Part shown: one piece after another, positions 1-11,953 of the stretch | How positions within the stretch are numbered: position 1 is the stretch's first letter | Layout: each line of letters starts with the position of its first letter | Assembly: GCA_020726505.1 (NCBI GenBank) | Contig: JAHLEZ010000006.1 | Span: forward strand, 372,001-436,000 | Source of the DNA: Leptodontidium sp. MPI-SDFR-AT-0119 | Taxonomy: Eukaryota > Ascomycota > Leotiomycetes > Helotiales > Leptodontidiaceae | DNA length: 64,000 bases | Reading direction: 5' to 3' | Notes under the pieces: model-generated | Seen by the model: the letters and a program-made list of their open reading frames with translations, nothing else | The model's database searches: none | What the model was told of the DNA's origin: nothing | Translations under genes and position numbers: made by a program

Positions 1-1044
1 TCTCTCAAAGTCCACTCGCTCCTCACAAACATGTCTCCTACCATGAGCTTCAAGTTCCACATCTGGGTAGCCATCATAACTAGCTCCCTCTCCCTCTCTT
101 CCTTCGTCGCTTCAAGTTCCGCAACTGCCTGCTTGTAGGTTCTTCGCAACTTCTGCGACTCTTGAGCCCGATGTTCATACTCCGCCTTCTGGACCTGGTA
201 TCTCGCCAAGGCAGTCATGTAGTCGAACTTGATACCATTCATCCGAGTTACAAGATCCTGGATACGGTCACGTTCTCCTTCGAGTTTTGTTCTGGATGAT
301 CGAAGAGCGAGTACGGCATGTTCGACTCTGGTGTGATCCATTTCATATTGTTTCTTGACTCGCTCAATGTCAACTTGTGCCTCGAGAAGATCTATCGCTA
401 GATCTGTGGCGCAGTCCGCGATATCATCAATGTGATCTAAGACGTTGGGATTCTGAGTTAGGGCTGCGCGTTTGGCGACGTCGGCGAGGTGTTCGATTTG
501 GTCGAATGTGTGCTCGGAGAGGGAGATTGGTTTTTTGTTGCTACTGTAGTGGGATTGGTCCAAGTCAAATGGATGCTTAGACTTGAGCAGCTCCTTGTCC
601 TGGATTGGATTTTCGACATGCTCTAGTGGAGGCTTGAATTGGGATTCCAGCTTGTTTTTGTGGACATTCTCGGCATGCTCGAATGGAAGGTTGGATTCGG
701 ATGCCAGCCTATTTGGGCGGTCATTTTCGACGCAATTAAATGAGTACTTCGTGTTGGATGCCTGTTTTGCAGGACGGGTGTTTTCGATCTGGCGGAGAGC
801 TGGGTAGACGCAGCAGCTCTGTTCCTTGGGGATGGGGATATTGAGTATGCACTGCTTTGGTGCCACTTATGTCAGTCCTTTTGCCCCATGGCTGCGGGAA
901 ACACGGGGGACTGACTGGCGCAAGAGAAGCTTTGTCCAGACTCTCAAGACTTTTAACGGTGCTAGGTGTGAGTAAGCGTGGAATCGTATGCTGTCTCGAA
1001 TCTTTCCTTTGGCAAGAGCTGTCATCCATGGTGAAGAATGCCAT
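1..1044 (-). CDS. coiled-coil protein, partial (3' end beyond the window)
   Basis: I do not recognise the family. The model has two exons, 1044-916 and 851-1. They join across a 64-nt intron with GTCAGT donor, a CTGAC branch site and GCAG acceptor, and both sides are phase 0. The protein starts MAFFTMDDSS. A polar, low-complexity stretch of about 150 residues is followed by a long heptad-like helix rich in Glu, Lys, Arg and Leu (segments such as LLEAQVDIERVKKQYEMD and LEATKEERERELVMMATQ). This indicates a coiled coil and suggests a structural or scaffold role. No membrane segment or signal peptide is seen. The C-terminus lies outside the window, so total length is unknown. The second exon's frame is open for 850 nt, which supports it strongly. 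The first exon is less certain because it rests on splice signals alone. Confidence 0.55.
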
Positions 1045-4000
1045 GACTGGTAGTGAGTGGTAGGCTGTGGTAAGTGCTGCGATAATTGATGGGCGATGGA
1101 TGATTTTAAGAGTTCAGTCTCGCACTCTAGGTAGCTAGAAAGATTCAAGAGATTCGCACGTGGGTAGGCAAGTATCTTGACAGTCGCGCGGGAGGAAGGC
1201 TTGATGCTGGTGAAGGTCAAACCCCAAGATGTAGGAAGTCGCTGCCGAAGAGCTGTCATTTGAGGAACCCATCAGGTATGACGAAGCTTGGGAACTCTTC
1301 CTTGGAATGAAACGTCTAGCTACAGATAGCTACTCAATACCGAGTCTTAAGAGCCCTGGCTCCCTAATGAACCTAAGGGAAAGGTCAATCTTATCTATAC
1401 CCACTCCTACTATTTTTCAACTTACTGTATACCGGCACATTTTTCACACAACACGCACTCTTTCCTTCTCCAAATCCGCCTGCTCTGAACTTGAAATTCC
1501 TTAAGGGTTGCCCCGATGACTTCCTAGCAAGTAGGGAGGGATCCATCACTGACATCTGGTTGATGAGCCCGAGTCCCCGGGCCATCACCCATTTACCCAC
1601 GCGTCTGATCTTTTCAAGTCCGTATTGACACAAAGAGAGGCTGATCCCCATTCCATCTGCCTACTATAGGTGTGTCTCTTCTCTAGGTAGGTCCAGGAAC
1701 ACGGTTGAAGTCAACACGTCAAACCCAGCACACCGCAACAGATCCCTCGATCCTCGACAGCTCCAAGTCACTGCTGGAGATACATTCCACTTTCACTTCT
1801 ACTGCATCCCATCGCATCGCGTCTATTCTCATGTCACGTCATCTCTAGGTAAGGTAGGTAGTGCTCTCTTCTAGCTGAGCCGCGCCTCACATGCCTCGCA
1901 TCTGGCTTCTGGCAGTCGTCCCTTCCCTTTTCGTATTTCTCACCCAACATCACATCCACCCCGTTCCTTCCCAATCCGTCAACCACAACACCACGGGCCC
2001 CACAATCAGAAAACGGCCGGCCTTCCTTGACGCATTAATGTAAGCAGATACGAGTTTCTGTAGAACAAATCAAGCAAACTGCTGCAGATTTCGAGTGTGA
2101 GTGATCCCTTTCTCTCATTCATGTCTGTACCTCGCTATCCCCTTTTCTTGGATGATGAAAATCACGCCTTCTTCTGAAGCATCTCTCCCACAAGGGTAGC
2201 ACTGATGAAAAATCGGAAACTTCCGAACTTATTTCCATGTCTGACACGGGTCATCATGAGATATATTTAAAGAAGCATCATTAGTTTGATGGCCTGACAC
2301 CAAGAGTTTTTTTATCCCCATTGCCCCACAAATTCCCAATGCAAAGCAACATGCTAACTTGTAATATATGATCATCCATTTGGGAACTCCAATTTTTTTG
2401 CCAAAAAAGGAAAAAAGTTTGTGCTCGCACTTGTAAGGTCTTCCGAGCTGCTTAGGATACTACATACCCACAGAGTTGTGCTCTTTGAAGTATTCCCCCT
2501 GATGCCTTAAACTATACTAGTAACAATACCTGGATATAGCTAAAGACCTTCTCAAGTGGATCGGCAGCACGAGTTGTTAAGCGAAGGCCAAAAAATGGCA
2601 CCTCCAAGAATAAGTAAGAAGCTCAAGCCGCGAAATAAGTCACATATCTGCACCAAGCAAAAATGAAACAAGTACCTAGGTAAGCAAAGACTGCCTCATA
2701 TCCTCTCTTCTGATCTCTCCAATGAAAGAAAAAAAAAATTGAATAGGAAACTTCCAATATAAATCCATGTCTGAGCGTCCAATGTCCCCACGTTTGAGTT
2801 GGTGAACGGCACATTCTTTTACGATTCACCAACCCTTTGAGCCAGCAAGCCACATTTGATTCCCCGGATCCCCACAGAGAGGGAAAATGTTAATTCGGGT
2901 TATAGAGTGTTGCGGGCTCTGGATGTGGACTGGAATGACGTGTAGTTACCAAAGTAGGAAGTACTTACTGAATGGATGTCCGACTTTTGTCCGCTCTACC
3001 TTACCCACGCTAGAAGTCGAGTGTAGATTGACGGCAGAAAATTATTGTAAAAGTGCTCGATCATCACATCCCTTAGTAATTCAAAGGATTTCTATTGCAT
3101 GCCAATCTATCACTCACTTACTTTCAACACTCAGCACCAGTTTGAAACCTGTCCAGAAATCTAGCTCGGCAAGTCCCCCCATGCCCACCCAAAATACTCC
3201 AATCTTCCACAACCCAGTGCCCCAAATGCCTGGAATGTTCGCTTCTCGGCATTCCTTCTCGGGTTATACCTAGGTATAAAAGGCACATACTGAAGCGATT
3301 TTTGCGTTGTAACGAGGCTTGAATTTGAGAACGGGTATTCGAGGCAAGTGGGTGTTCACGATGCTTTCTATTAAGGAAGTTTGATTGGAATTTTTTCGAC
3401 AAGGGAACCATAGTCCATAGGCTTGCAAGAACGCGTATATGTAGTAGAGCTGTTAATAACAACCGGTCTTTACTAACAAGTCTGAAGTGCTGAACGTTCG
3501 TCATCCATTGAAGCTATCCAGTATGAGAACATTCTTTTTAGTAGACTTGGACGGCAAAAGTCACCAGAAACTGTAGTCTCCTTTGTCTCCATATACTTCA
3601 ATGTCTCTCCCGAGATATGGTGCGATACCGAGTGACTTGAGCCTGAGGTTTTGATTCATCCGTGAAGTGATGACTTCATGTCGTGACATCCGAAGTCAAG
3701 CCAAGCCAAGCCTTTCGACTGTTCAGGATGAACTGCAATCACCAAGTGAATGATTCGTGCAACTCCGGAACGTGTATCAGAAAGGTGGAGAGGGTGGTCA
3801 AAAGAACTTTGGCATCTACATACTTAGCAAGGAATACCTGTGGTGGCTTCTACAGAAGTCCAGGTCCAGGATCTGTTAGGTACCTAGCGAGCGAACAAGG
3901 CTGAAACTTTGAAGAGCATTCTAAACCCCCCCCCCCCCCCCTTTTTTTTTTATTAACTCATCTTGGATAATTTTGCTCTTTTGCTGTATTACTAGCAAAT

Positions 4001-4566
4001 GAATTTAATACCCGAGAATCGTTACTTGTATTGGTTCTAGTGTGGTGTTGATCCCTAGGGTCATTGTTTTTGTGTCGCGAGGCTGAGAGCTTCAGCGATG
4101 ATCATCAGCCTCAATTTCGACAACTTCTAAGAGAACATGGGCATGGAAAGTGTGCGCGCTCGAGAACGATTACATCAAGCCATAGATTGTCTTTTATAAC
4201 GAAATTTCTGTCTTGAACCTCTTAGATAATAGTATCAACTCACAATAGGATGAAGGCAGGGCCAACTTGCTATTGTCTGGGAAGGCACGTGACACCTCGC
4301 TGGAATAATTTTTGGGCCAACCACCTCAACGCGTCGAGGCGCATCTGGAATTATTCTCGACCTCGCCAGCTCCCGGCTTCCCAATCCACAACCAGTACCA
4401 CTACCACTACCCCTTTCACAACTGTCGCACATCTCTCGACCTGCCAATCTACACCGCAGATAGCTCCTTATGCCTTTTCTCTAATACCGAATCCCTCCTC
4501 ACGCAGAGTCTGCGACCGCGACGACCGCCCAGTTCCAGGTCCATCTTCAACAACAAACCCTACACC
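1045..4566. other. intergenic region without supported gene
   Basis: About 3.5 kb with only short ORFs of unconvincing composition on both strands. It contains a C16-T10 homopolymer tract and several GGTAGGTA/CCTAGGTA-like short repeats of a kind common in fungal intergenic DNA. The last 300 bases are the CT-rich leader of the nucleoporin gene. I see no tRNA or transposon signature. Confidence 0.6.
3926..3951. repeat. C16-T10 homopolymer tract
   Basis: Sixteen C followed directly by ten T. It lies in non-coding DNA and its exact length is doubtful, because such runs are hard to sequence. Confidence 0.9.
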
Positions 4567-7500
4567 ATGGCATATGCTCCAGCTACGCCTCAAAGACCTC
4601 TCCCAGGCGCATACTTTGCTACACCTGCAGCTTCTAGATTCACTTCTGGCCCTCCTGCTCGCCAACCACTGTTCTCTCAAGGCGGGCGCCCACCAGCTCC
4701 AGGTCCCAATCCGAACGATGGCAATCCGAACCCCCAATCGCGCCAGGCACCCCCTCCAACTGCCATAACACCCGTTTCGAGAGCTGCGAGAACCATATCC
4801 GACGTCTTATCGAGAGAGGCACAGTTCCCTGAAATAGATAGCTACATCAGACGTGAGTGCTGGCATCCTGCCTTGGAGAACTAAACTAATCATGGGCGCG
4901 AACAGAGGGCATTTCTTCCGACTATGACATTCCACACCATACCGCCGAGGCTGCTTGGTCGCCCTTTCAGAGAACAAAGATGTACGATATCCCCGATCGA
5001 ATCCTCGACCAGTACAACCGCGCCGAGGTGCAGACGATGATGGGTCTCTTCGCAGAGCTGAACCATGCCTGGGTAACGATTGACAATGCGCTATACCTGT
5101 GGGACTATACAGATCCGAATCCTGAAGTCATTGGCTACGAAGAGCAGGCATATGGAATCACTGCTGTCAAATTGGTCAAGCCCAAGGCGGGCGTCTTCCT
5201 CAAAGAAATCACACATTTGCTGGTTGTGGCTACGACTTCAGAGATGGTCCTGCTGGCCGTGTCGTCGAAGCTGGCAACTCAACCATTGACCTCGAAATTG
5301 GAGAGCACGGGTGTTAGGACGATTACTCTGTACCAAACCAAGATGTCGGTATCAACCAGAGGCATCAATGTCCAGGTTATCGAGGGTTCTGATGCGACTG
5401 GGCGCATCTTCTTTTCTGGAAAGCTGAACGAGGTGTATGAGCTCACATACCAGCAACAGGAGCAGTGGTTTGCGGGCAACACCGGGAAGATCAATCACAC
5501 GAATCCTGGGTACTTGTCTATCCTCCCCTGGGGGACGAAGTCGCAAGAGCACGTTGTTCAGATGGTTGTGGACGACAGCAGAGCTCTTCTTTACACACTG
5601 TCTTCGGAGTCGACTATCCGGATCTTTCACATGGATGGTCCAGTCACACTCACACAGGCCATCGAGAAGAGACGCCAAGAATGCCTGCGGGATATCAGTC
5701 ACATGGTATCACAGTCAGGACTCATTACCAATGCCATGAAGATTGTTTCTATCAGTCCAATCTCGCAGAAAGAGGGCTCGAAGCTGCATCTCATGGCTAC
5801 AACACATACCGGCTGCCGTCTCTTCATCAGCGCAACTCGTGGTTATGGTTATACAACTGCGCAATCAGCACCCCAAAGTTTACTGGTCGCATATATCAAG
5901 TTCCCTCCTCGACTCGATTCACGGCCAACAAACTCGCAGTCATATTCTGGTGGTTCAGATCAAACCCCTGAGATTTCTTCCCTCGCCTTGTCTTACACAA
6001 CACGGGGTATCCGCTTACCGCCTGGACTTTTCTTTTGCTTCGTCAGCAAGCATGATGCGAATGATGTGGAATCTCTCTTCCTCTCAGCCCCAGATACTGG
6101 CCGCATAAGTCTCCAAGCTCGAATGTCGAATGAGGCCGGGAAATACTACGAGCAAGCATGCTGGCTGAATTTGCAAAGTCACATGGAAGATGTTGGGCTC
6201 GTAACACCACCTTTTGCTGCTGGGAACCAGCCAATAGGATTTGGCAATGAGCTTGCTGTCCAATTCGACGAGGCGCCTCAAGAAGTCGCGATCCTTACGA
6301 ATACCGGAATTCACATCATCCGCAGACGACGACTGGTGGATGTCTTCGCTGCTGCGATCAGAAGCAAAGGTGGAGATGAAGGTCTGGAGATCGAAATCAA
6401 GAAGTTTATTCGGAACTATGGACGAGCCGAAACTACTGCCACTGCTCTGGCTGTTGCCTGTGGACAAGGAAACGATATTACGCCTGGCGACACCAGAATC
6501 TCCCGGCTGAGCAACCCTGAAACATTGGAGCTGGCTCGGAAGTGCTTTGTTGAATTTGGCGGGCGACCTTCTCTGAACGACAACACACTTTCAGAGGGCC
6601 CGTCACAGGCTATCGATAACGTACGACCTTCTTCACGACACGAAGGCCTGGCACTGTACATGGCTAGACTTGTTCGCTCTGTCTGGAAGGCATCTGTCAT
6701 TACTCAGGAGCTACCGACGATCAAGGGTGCCCCTGCCATTATCAAGCCCACGATTCTTTCAGCCAAGCTCCTCAGCATCCAAGAGGATCTCACGAAGCTT
6801 GCGACGTTCTTGGAAAAGAACAAGTCGTTCATTGAAGGTCTTGCTGGTCCGGAAGGTCTACAGCGAGTAGCAACGCAACAGGAGGAAATTGCCCTCCAAG
6901 GCGAGCATCAGGCTTTGCATTCCCTTCAAAGACTTAACTCAAGCATCATCGAAGGAATCTCCTTCGTTGAGATGTTGTTTGATGAGAGAGTCGACGAAAT
7001 CTGGTCCAAGCTAGATGGCCCAGTCCAACAACGACTTCGGGATCTGACATTCGAGAGCTTATTCGCTTCAGACGAAGGCAAGGATCTTGCCAGGACCTTG
7101 GTTAAAGCAATCGTCACACGAAATATCGCCAACGGCTCCAATGTTGATACTGTCGCTGAAGCTCTGAGACGTCGTTGTGGTAGCTTCTGCAGTGCTGATG
7201 ATGTTATCATCTTCAAGGCACAAGAGAATCTCAAGAAGGCCGCGGGTGTCGGTGCAAATAGCGACATGGGCCGCAAGCTCTTGAATGAGAGTCTCAAACT
7301 CTTCCAGCAAGTTGCAGGTGCCTTGTCGTATCAGAATTTGAGAGATGCTGCCGAGCAATTCGCCAGCCTCCAGTTTTATGCTGGAGCTATCAGTCTCGCT
7401 CTATTGGTTGCCAAGGAGTCGGACCGTGGAAATAGAGCTTTGTCGTGGGTCAACGAAAACAGGCCTTCCAATGATGCTCGGGAACCTCTCTACGCCTTTC

Positions 7501-8769
7501 GGAAAGAGTGCTACGATCTAGTCCATACCATCCTCCAGGCTGTAGATGCCGATACAAACTCTCAGCCGGATATGATTGACGGGCGACTTACTCTTGCGGC
7601 CACGAAGCGAAACGAGGCACACAGCGTGGTCAATGATTCCGATGACGAGCTGTTCCAGTTCGATCTCTACGACTGGTATCTTGCTCAAGGATGGGAGAAC
7701 ATGCTACTTGCTGTTGATTCGCCGTTTGTTGTTCAATACCTCGACAAGTCTTCTCATATGGATTGTCAGCGCGCTGATCTCCTCTGGAGATTCCACGTCC
7801 ATCACGAGAACTTCTATGATGCTGCAAAGGTCCAATTTTCCTTGGCACAAGGTCACTTCGAAATTCCTCTGGCCAAAAGAATCGAATATCTCAGCAGAGC
7901 CAAGGCAAATGCTTCAGCTAATACCGTTGGCGTCGGGCGTGCAGCAAGAACTGTCACCTTGTATGAGGTGACTGAGCTTCTTGATGTGGCTAACATTCAA
8001 CAAGAGCTTCTCCATTACGTGAAGGCGGAAACTCGTGGGGATGCTGAAACTAAAGCCAAGCTTGTTGGGGAACTCGATGGCCCAATTCTAGATATCACTC
8101 GGGTAAGTTTATTCTTCCTCATCTTGAATTTTGCTGACCAATTACCAGCTGTATAATTCATACGCTGATGCTGCAAACTACTACGATATCTGCCTCGAGA
8201 TCTACCAAGTTGCCAACCACCGCAATGATGCTGATATCCGCGCAACGTGGCAATCTCTTCTCGACCAAGTACACGACGCTGCCAATGAACCTGGCTCCAC
8301 TCAAAACCCCTATGAAGCTGTCATCACCAAGGTCCGCGACATGGCACAACGATTGAATGGCTCCGAAACAACCTTTTCGCCCTATATGATCATCCCCCTC
8401 CTCGAAACCTATGCTTTCAATAAGCAATACCAACTTGGTCCCAAGGCCTGGCTCCCGGACCTGTTCCTTGAAGTTGGGTTCCTGCCCGAGGCCGTTCTTC
8501 AGGTCCTCAATGAAATGTGGTCGAACACTACGCCCCCGTTCATTGGAAACCGCAAATCGATCCTTGCTGGCCACATGGTTTACGTGATGGAGCACTGGTA
8601 CCAGGAATGTATACGCACAAACAGTCCACTTTACGGCAGCTCTTCCAACGCCGACTCTATCAAGGAGCTTCTCAACGAGCTTCAACGTGCGGGTCCTGCT
8701 GGTCCGGATAGACAGGATGCGCAAACGGCATCAGAGTTGTTGAGGAAAATCTTGCGGTCCTTTCGTTAA
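4567..8769 (+). CDS. NUP170: nucleoporin Nup170/Nup155 (inner-ring nuclear pore protein)
   Basis: Non-repetitive nucleoporin of the inner ring of the nuclear pore complex, where the family links membrane, Nic96/Nup188 and linker nucleoporins. There are three exons: 4567-4852, 4906-8102 and 8149-8769. They are joined by 53-nt and 46-nt introns (GTGAGT and GTAAGT donors) and give 1367 residues, the usual family length. The start is the ATG opening MAYAPATPQRPL; a Pro/Gly/Asn-rich disordered N-terminus of about 80 residues precedes the fold. The segment around residues 100-150 (IPHHTAEAAWSPF, then IPDRILDQYN and FAELNHAWVTIDNALYLWDY) is the characteristic entry to the Nucleoporin_N beta-propeller. 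The second half is a long alpha-helical stack (Nucleoporin_C). The ORF continues upstream to 4312, but that extension lacks family character and overlaps leader sequence. Essential housekeeping gene; no lesion seen. Confidence 0.96.
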
Positions 8770-9529
8770 TTAGTACGCTTGCATACTGGCAAAGGAAAGC
8801 ATAGCGAAGAATGGGATAGATATATTGCATCGGAAGGCGTTTTTTGTGATGTGTTCTTGGACGGGGGGTTGGAGCTGGTCTTGTTCTATTTTGAAGGTTG
8901 GAGATCAATCTACTTGCCTTGATTACCTTGGAGGCATGGGTGGATATGGTCAGGTTGATGCATGAAAAGGGAGATGTGGATTGGGGGTGGTGGTGGATGA
9001 AGAGAAATGTGGGGTGAAAAGTGAGAGAGATTCTTGCACATATGTATACTAGAATCAGGCCGGGGATGGATGGTGATTGATACCAATTTGACGATATACG
9101 CCGACCTTTCTTTTTTTTTATGCCCTTTGTATACGGAGCTGATGCCTGCATTCCAGTGAAATGAATGCATCAGGCTGTCCTGACCTGAGTCCAAGCTCTG
9201 CTGCAGTTATCCGCGTGATGTTCTGCAACCCATCTCATTTCGAGTCTTAAATTAGCTCAGGTTGAAGGTACACTTGTGCCACGCTCTCGATATCCTTTTA
9301 AAGACGGGCTGTCCCCGCCCCCCTAGACTCTTCGTCTTCCAGTCGTTTCTGTCATTTTCTTCCTCAACTCAAGCTCATCTTAACACTCGGTTACACAAGG
9401 AGCATCATCAACAACACTTTCATTCCCTCGAAACCACTCACAGCCTTCGATCTCTCATCCCCACGTTATTTCTCGCTATTATATCCTAGCGCCTCTTGTT
9501 TCCACTATTTGTCTTTGCGAGTTTCAACA
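8770..9529. other. intergenic: Nup170 3' region and SSP-A promoter
   Basis: No gene supported. The last 200 bases are CT-rich and end in CAACA directly before the ATG of the next gene, as expected for a fungal leader. Confidence 0.6.
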
Positions 9530-10170
9530 ATGCTCTTTTTCAGGATCCTAGTATCAACATCCCTCTACCTCACCATGGCTCACGCTTTCGAGGGCTGTCA
9601 CCAAGGCCATGTGCATCCCCAGCGCGAAGTTAGTGAGACTTCAACAGAGCTTGACCCTTTCACCATCACAGTCACTCCTGACATGACAGCCACCTATCTC
9701 GCCAGTGCGTCGTCATCATCGTCACCATTAATTACTCACGTCCCAACTGTTGGAGAACTCCTCGGTACGTTTCTGTTCTTTTTTCCTTTCTTTCCACTCT
9801 CTAGTACCCCTCTCTTCTCACTGGTACTCCTCTCCACAAATATCAGCCAGGACCTAACATCCCATCCTCAACTCAGATCAACAGCTCCAAGGGCGCGATT
9901 TCATAATCCAGAGATTGAAGGAAGCAGAGCTGCACCTGAGGAAGGGTACTATCGAACAGTGTTTAACCGAGGGGGAGGATTATGTTGCGTTTAAGGAGTG
10001 TGCGCAGAAGTGTAAGTCCTGACCGGACTTTGGGATTCCTGATTTGGGTGTTGAGGTGGGGGTGGGGGTGGAATGGTAGTGAAGTAGTGAGGTAGTGAGG
10101 TGTAGAAGAAAGATACATAGCTGATCTTTGTGTTTGAATAGTGCTGCCCAGTGTTGGGCTTGGTCTTTGA
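9530..10170 (+). CDS. small secreted cysteine-containing protein, SSP-A
   Basis: No known family recognised. The model has three exons, 9530-9764, 9877-10011 and 10142-10170, with GTACGT and GTAAGT donors, both introns phase 1. It gives 132 residues. Residues 1-19 (MLFFRILVSTSLYLTMAHA) form a signal peptide with a plausible cleavage after AHA. The mature protein has Cys23, a Ser/Thr-rich linker, an amphipathic helix (around residues 79-103) and the pair Cys107/Cys120 in the pattern C-L-x5-Y-x-A-F-[KR]-x-C. The same pattern and the same phase-1 donor immediately after it recur at 16.7 kb and, decayed, at 14.2 kb. This conservation is why I place a third exon instead of ending at the TGA at 10020-10022, which would end the protein in KCKS. 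The exact acceptor of exon 3 is the weakest part. Size and secretion fit an effector-like or cell-wall protein, but function is unknown. Confidence 0.7.
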
Positions 10171-10801
10171 TGGAATTGCAGGTTGATGATGGCGTCACCA
10201 CTTGAGGAGTTGGAGGAGGTGTGGGATGTATTTCAACAGGCAGTTTGCTCCTGGGGCTTGGTTTGAAGGAAGGAGTTGCTGGTTTTAGTTTTCTTGTTGG
10301 GTTTAATGAATAACGATAGGACAAGGGTGCTTAACGAGGATTTTACGAGGATGCCAACATTTCCGTAATGAAGAAATGAATTAATTAAACAAGCTTGATG
10401 CACGAGAATGAGGTTTCGTTGATGCTTGCCTGAGAACCCGTCGAAGTCGTGGTTTCTCGCACTTACTGGCATGGCCCAAATCGAGTTCATGAAGATGGTA
10501 TAGTTTTAGGAGACAAACCACCACTTTGCTCAACGACTTTTAAACAAAGTCAGAGTGGCGAACATATTACTCTGACTAGTAGTGAGGATGTGAAGTTGAA
10601 GTCGTTTGCAAAAATGGATATGCCTTGGTAGGGAGTGAGTGTCCATTTCCAAACCCCATGCCTATTAGCAGTCTATTCTTCCCGACCCTCACCATACCGG
10701 CGAGCCAGGTACTGATTCTCCCTCGTGTCTCGAAGAAGAAATCCACTTCATCTCACGATCCCTCCACAACGCCGCTCATCTAAAATCTCCAAAAACACCC
10801 A
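10171..10801. other. intergenic region, nothing recognised
   Basis: Two genes converge here. The region contains short ORFs only and is probably 3' untranslated DNA of both neighbours. Confidence 0.5.
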
Positions 10802-11232
10802 TCACGTGTCAAACTGCCACTTCTGCAATCCCCCTCTAAACCCATCCTTTGGCGCTCTATTTGGAGCAGCGAGTTTGATATCCGCAGTCTGGGCATAGAT
10901 CTGTGCTTTCTTCGCACACTCTTTCTTGTGGTTCTTGAAATCGGCTTTCTGGCACTCCTTGCTGCAGTACTGGACGCTCTGGCATTTGGTGCATGGCTTG
11001 AGTGGTTTCTCGTCCGTTGAGATTTTGCTGCAGGCTGTGCATGTTTTAGTTGCTGGTACGGGGTTTGAGGACGAGGATGATTCTGGAATGAGTGAGTGGG
11101 TGACATAGAGGGTCAGGTGATGAAGTCTGACGTACCGGGTTGAGAGCCTGTGTTGGCGTTTGCTTGAGAGGGTCCGCTACTTGAGCTTGACTCGCCGTTG
11201 GAAGCTGGTACTTGTGATTGTGATTCGGACAT
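10802..11232 (-). CDS. MYND-type zinc finger mini-protein
   Basis: The model has two exons, 11232-11136 and 11082-10802, joined by a 53-nt intron (GTACGT donor, TTCCAG acceptor, phase 1), giving 125 residues. The N-terminus (MSESQSQVPASNG) is a Ser/Gln/Asn-rich disordered tail. A complete MYND finger then follows: CTACSK, PCTKCQ, YCSKECQ, and NHKKEC, i.e. C-x2-C, C-x2-C, C-x3-C and H-x3-C zinc ligands. The C-terminus ends in GGLQKWQFDT. MYND fingers bind Pro-rich peptides in protein-protein contacts. Here there is no SET or other catalytic domain, so a small adaptor role is likely but not shown. The reading frame that carries the finger has no start codon in the second exon and depends on the intron, so it is easily missed by ORF finding. 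I am confident in the family and fairly confident in the start. Confidence 0.85.
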
Positions 11233-11953
11233 TGTGCTGTGGTGTTCTGTTTGGTTGTGTAAGTGAGATGGAATTTGTGTTGAAGATGATGGTCGCTTAA
11301 AATTTCGTCGACCAATGGAGTGTTGTCCACGTGATCAATTTAGTTAGGGGAACGTGAGGGCCCTGGAAAAGTCGTGTGAAAATAGCTTTGTAGTGACCTT
11401 AGAACCGCTAGAGTCGGTCTTCGAGAAGGCTTGTTTTGGGACATTGAATGGTTCCAACTTCCGTAGCTTCAACTCAAGGCAAATCTTGCCATTCTTTTCT
11501 CTGTCGAACAGTCGAATTTTCGGAGTGAATACAATAATCTTAGGTCACAAGACTCAAATCTTCAATTGAATAGGAGAATTGACATCTATCAACACCATTT
11601 CAGTCACGGCAGGATTTTACTTGAATCATAGTCTATATTTCTAGCAACTTTTGTCAAATTGTGACATCGAAGCCAGACAATGATTCCGTGGATGAATGAA
11701 GCATGTGAATCAAACCAGTTCTCAAACGTCAACAATCACGGGTTTACTTTTACCACAGCTACAAAAGCTTGAAACTTGTCCTAGCCTCGTGAACTCTGTT
11801 TCCCCCCCTATCTCTCTCCAAATTCAAACACCAGAGCAAACTCCACTATCAGCATTTTCTAAGCACCCTTTGGCATTCAAAACGTACTGCCCCAATATCA
11901 TCAGATACATTACTGTTATAAGGCCCCCACTTTCACCTAGACAGAAAGCCCGT
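11233..11953. other. intergenic region upstream of LRR-A
   Basis: AT-rich sequence with no supported gene. The frame of the next gene is open back to 11696 (MKHVNQ...), but the homologous copy at 15.0 kb starts at the position equivalent to 11954, so I treat 11696-11953 as leader. Confidence 0.5.

Noticed and set aside
10857..11042. Minus-strand ORFs in two other frames over the MYND gene
   Set aside because: The third frame encodes an intact MYND finger with all zinc ligands once the intron is removed.
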